From JBKPHS01 sp046729975 (GTDB lineage: Bacteria > Actinomycetota > Thermoleophilia > Solirubrobacterales > Thermoleophilaceae), in contig JBKPHS010000220.1 in assembly GCA_046729975.1 (NCBI GenBank), forward strand, positions 1-5,239: 5,239 nucleotides of DNA, written 5' to 3'. A model generated the notes under the pieces. It did no database searches. It was not told where the DNA came from and worked only from the letters and a program-made list of their open reading frames with translations. Of the stretch, positions 5,209-5,239 are shown one piece after another. Both the position numbers and the translations under genes were made by a program. Each line of letters starts with the position of its first letter. Position 1 is the stretch's first letter.

Positions 5209-5239
5209 CTAGAAGCGCCAGCCCGAGATGGCGATGTAC
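5209..5239 (-). CDS. C-terminal end of an unidentified protein
   Basis: One minus-strand frame entering at the right edge reads YIAISGWRF followed by TAG at 5211-5209. The position just upstream of a strong hairpin makes it likely to be a real gene end. Only nine residues are visible; the alternating hydrophobic and aromatic ending hints at a terminal beta strand, but no family can be named. It is transcribed in the same direction as the cupredoxin, about 108 bp upstream of it, with two inverted repeats between them. Confidence 0.45.
   Translation of the reverse strand, partial: YIAISGWRF

Overview
The window is very GC-rich, densely packed bacterial DNA. Codons strongly favour G or C in the third position, several genes start with GTG, some starts lack a Shine-Dalgarno sequence, and the hairpins lack T-tracts. 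A DHA2-type exporter with a MarR regulator, a stand-alone B12-binding mutase subunit and secreted or membrane sugar enzymes together suggest a high-GC actinobacterium, perhaps of the Thermoleophilia/Solirubrobacterales type. That lineage is an inference from style, not from a marker gene.

Layout from left to right. (1) 1-600, minus: N-terminal 200 residues of a drug-exporter-type MFS transporter, cut by the left edge. (2) 601-674: divergent regulatory region with three short palindromes centred exactly 13 bp apart. (3) 675-1133, plus: MarR-family regulator, the likely controller of the exporter and of itself. (4) 1137-1550, minus: cobalamin-binding small subunit of the methylmalonyl-CoA mutase type, convergent with marR and only 3 bp from it. 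(5) 1551-1583: a 33-bp divergent gap in which an inverted repeat runs into the GTG start codons on both sides. (6) 1584-2936, plus: multi-membrane-spanning GT-C/PMT-like glycosyltransferase. (7) 2937-3081: gap with a long imperfect hairpin. (8) 3082-4674, plus: clan GH-A glycoside hydrolase-like protein, probably exported, with an uncertain N-terminus. (9) 4675-4752: strong GC-rich hairpin between convergent genes. (10) 4753-5100, minus: small exported cupredoxin. (11) 5101-5208: two inverted repeats, one probably the terminator of the next gene. (12) 5209-5239, minus: the last nine codons of a gene that enters from the right.

The exporter and MarR form a clear regulatory pair. The glycosyltransferase and glycoside hydrolase are co-directional and could both act on an envelope or extracellular glycan, but a hairpin separates them and no direct link is visible. 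The B12 subunit and the cupredoxin look like independent single-gene units. There is no CRISPR array, RNA gene, transposase or phage gene. I found no convincing new multi-gene system. The most interesting features are regulatory: the phased palindromes, the palindrome joining two start codons, and the intergenic hairpins. No gene-free stretch exceeds about 145 bp.
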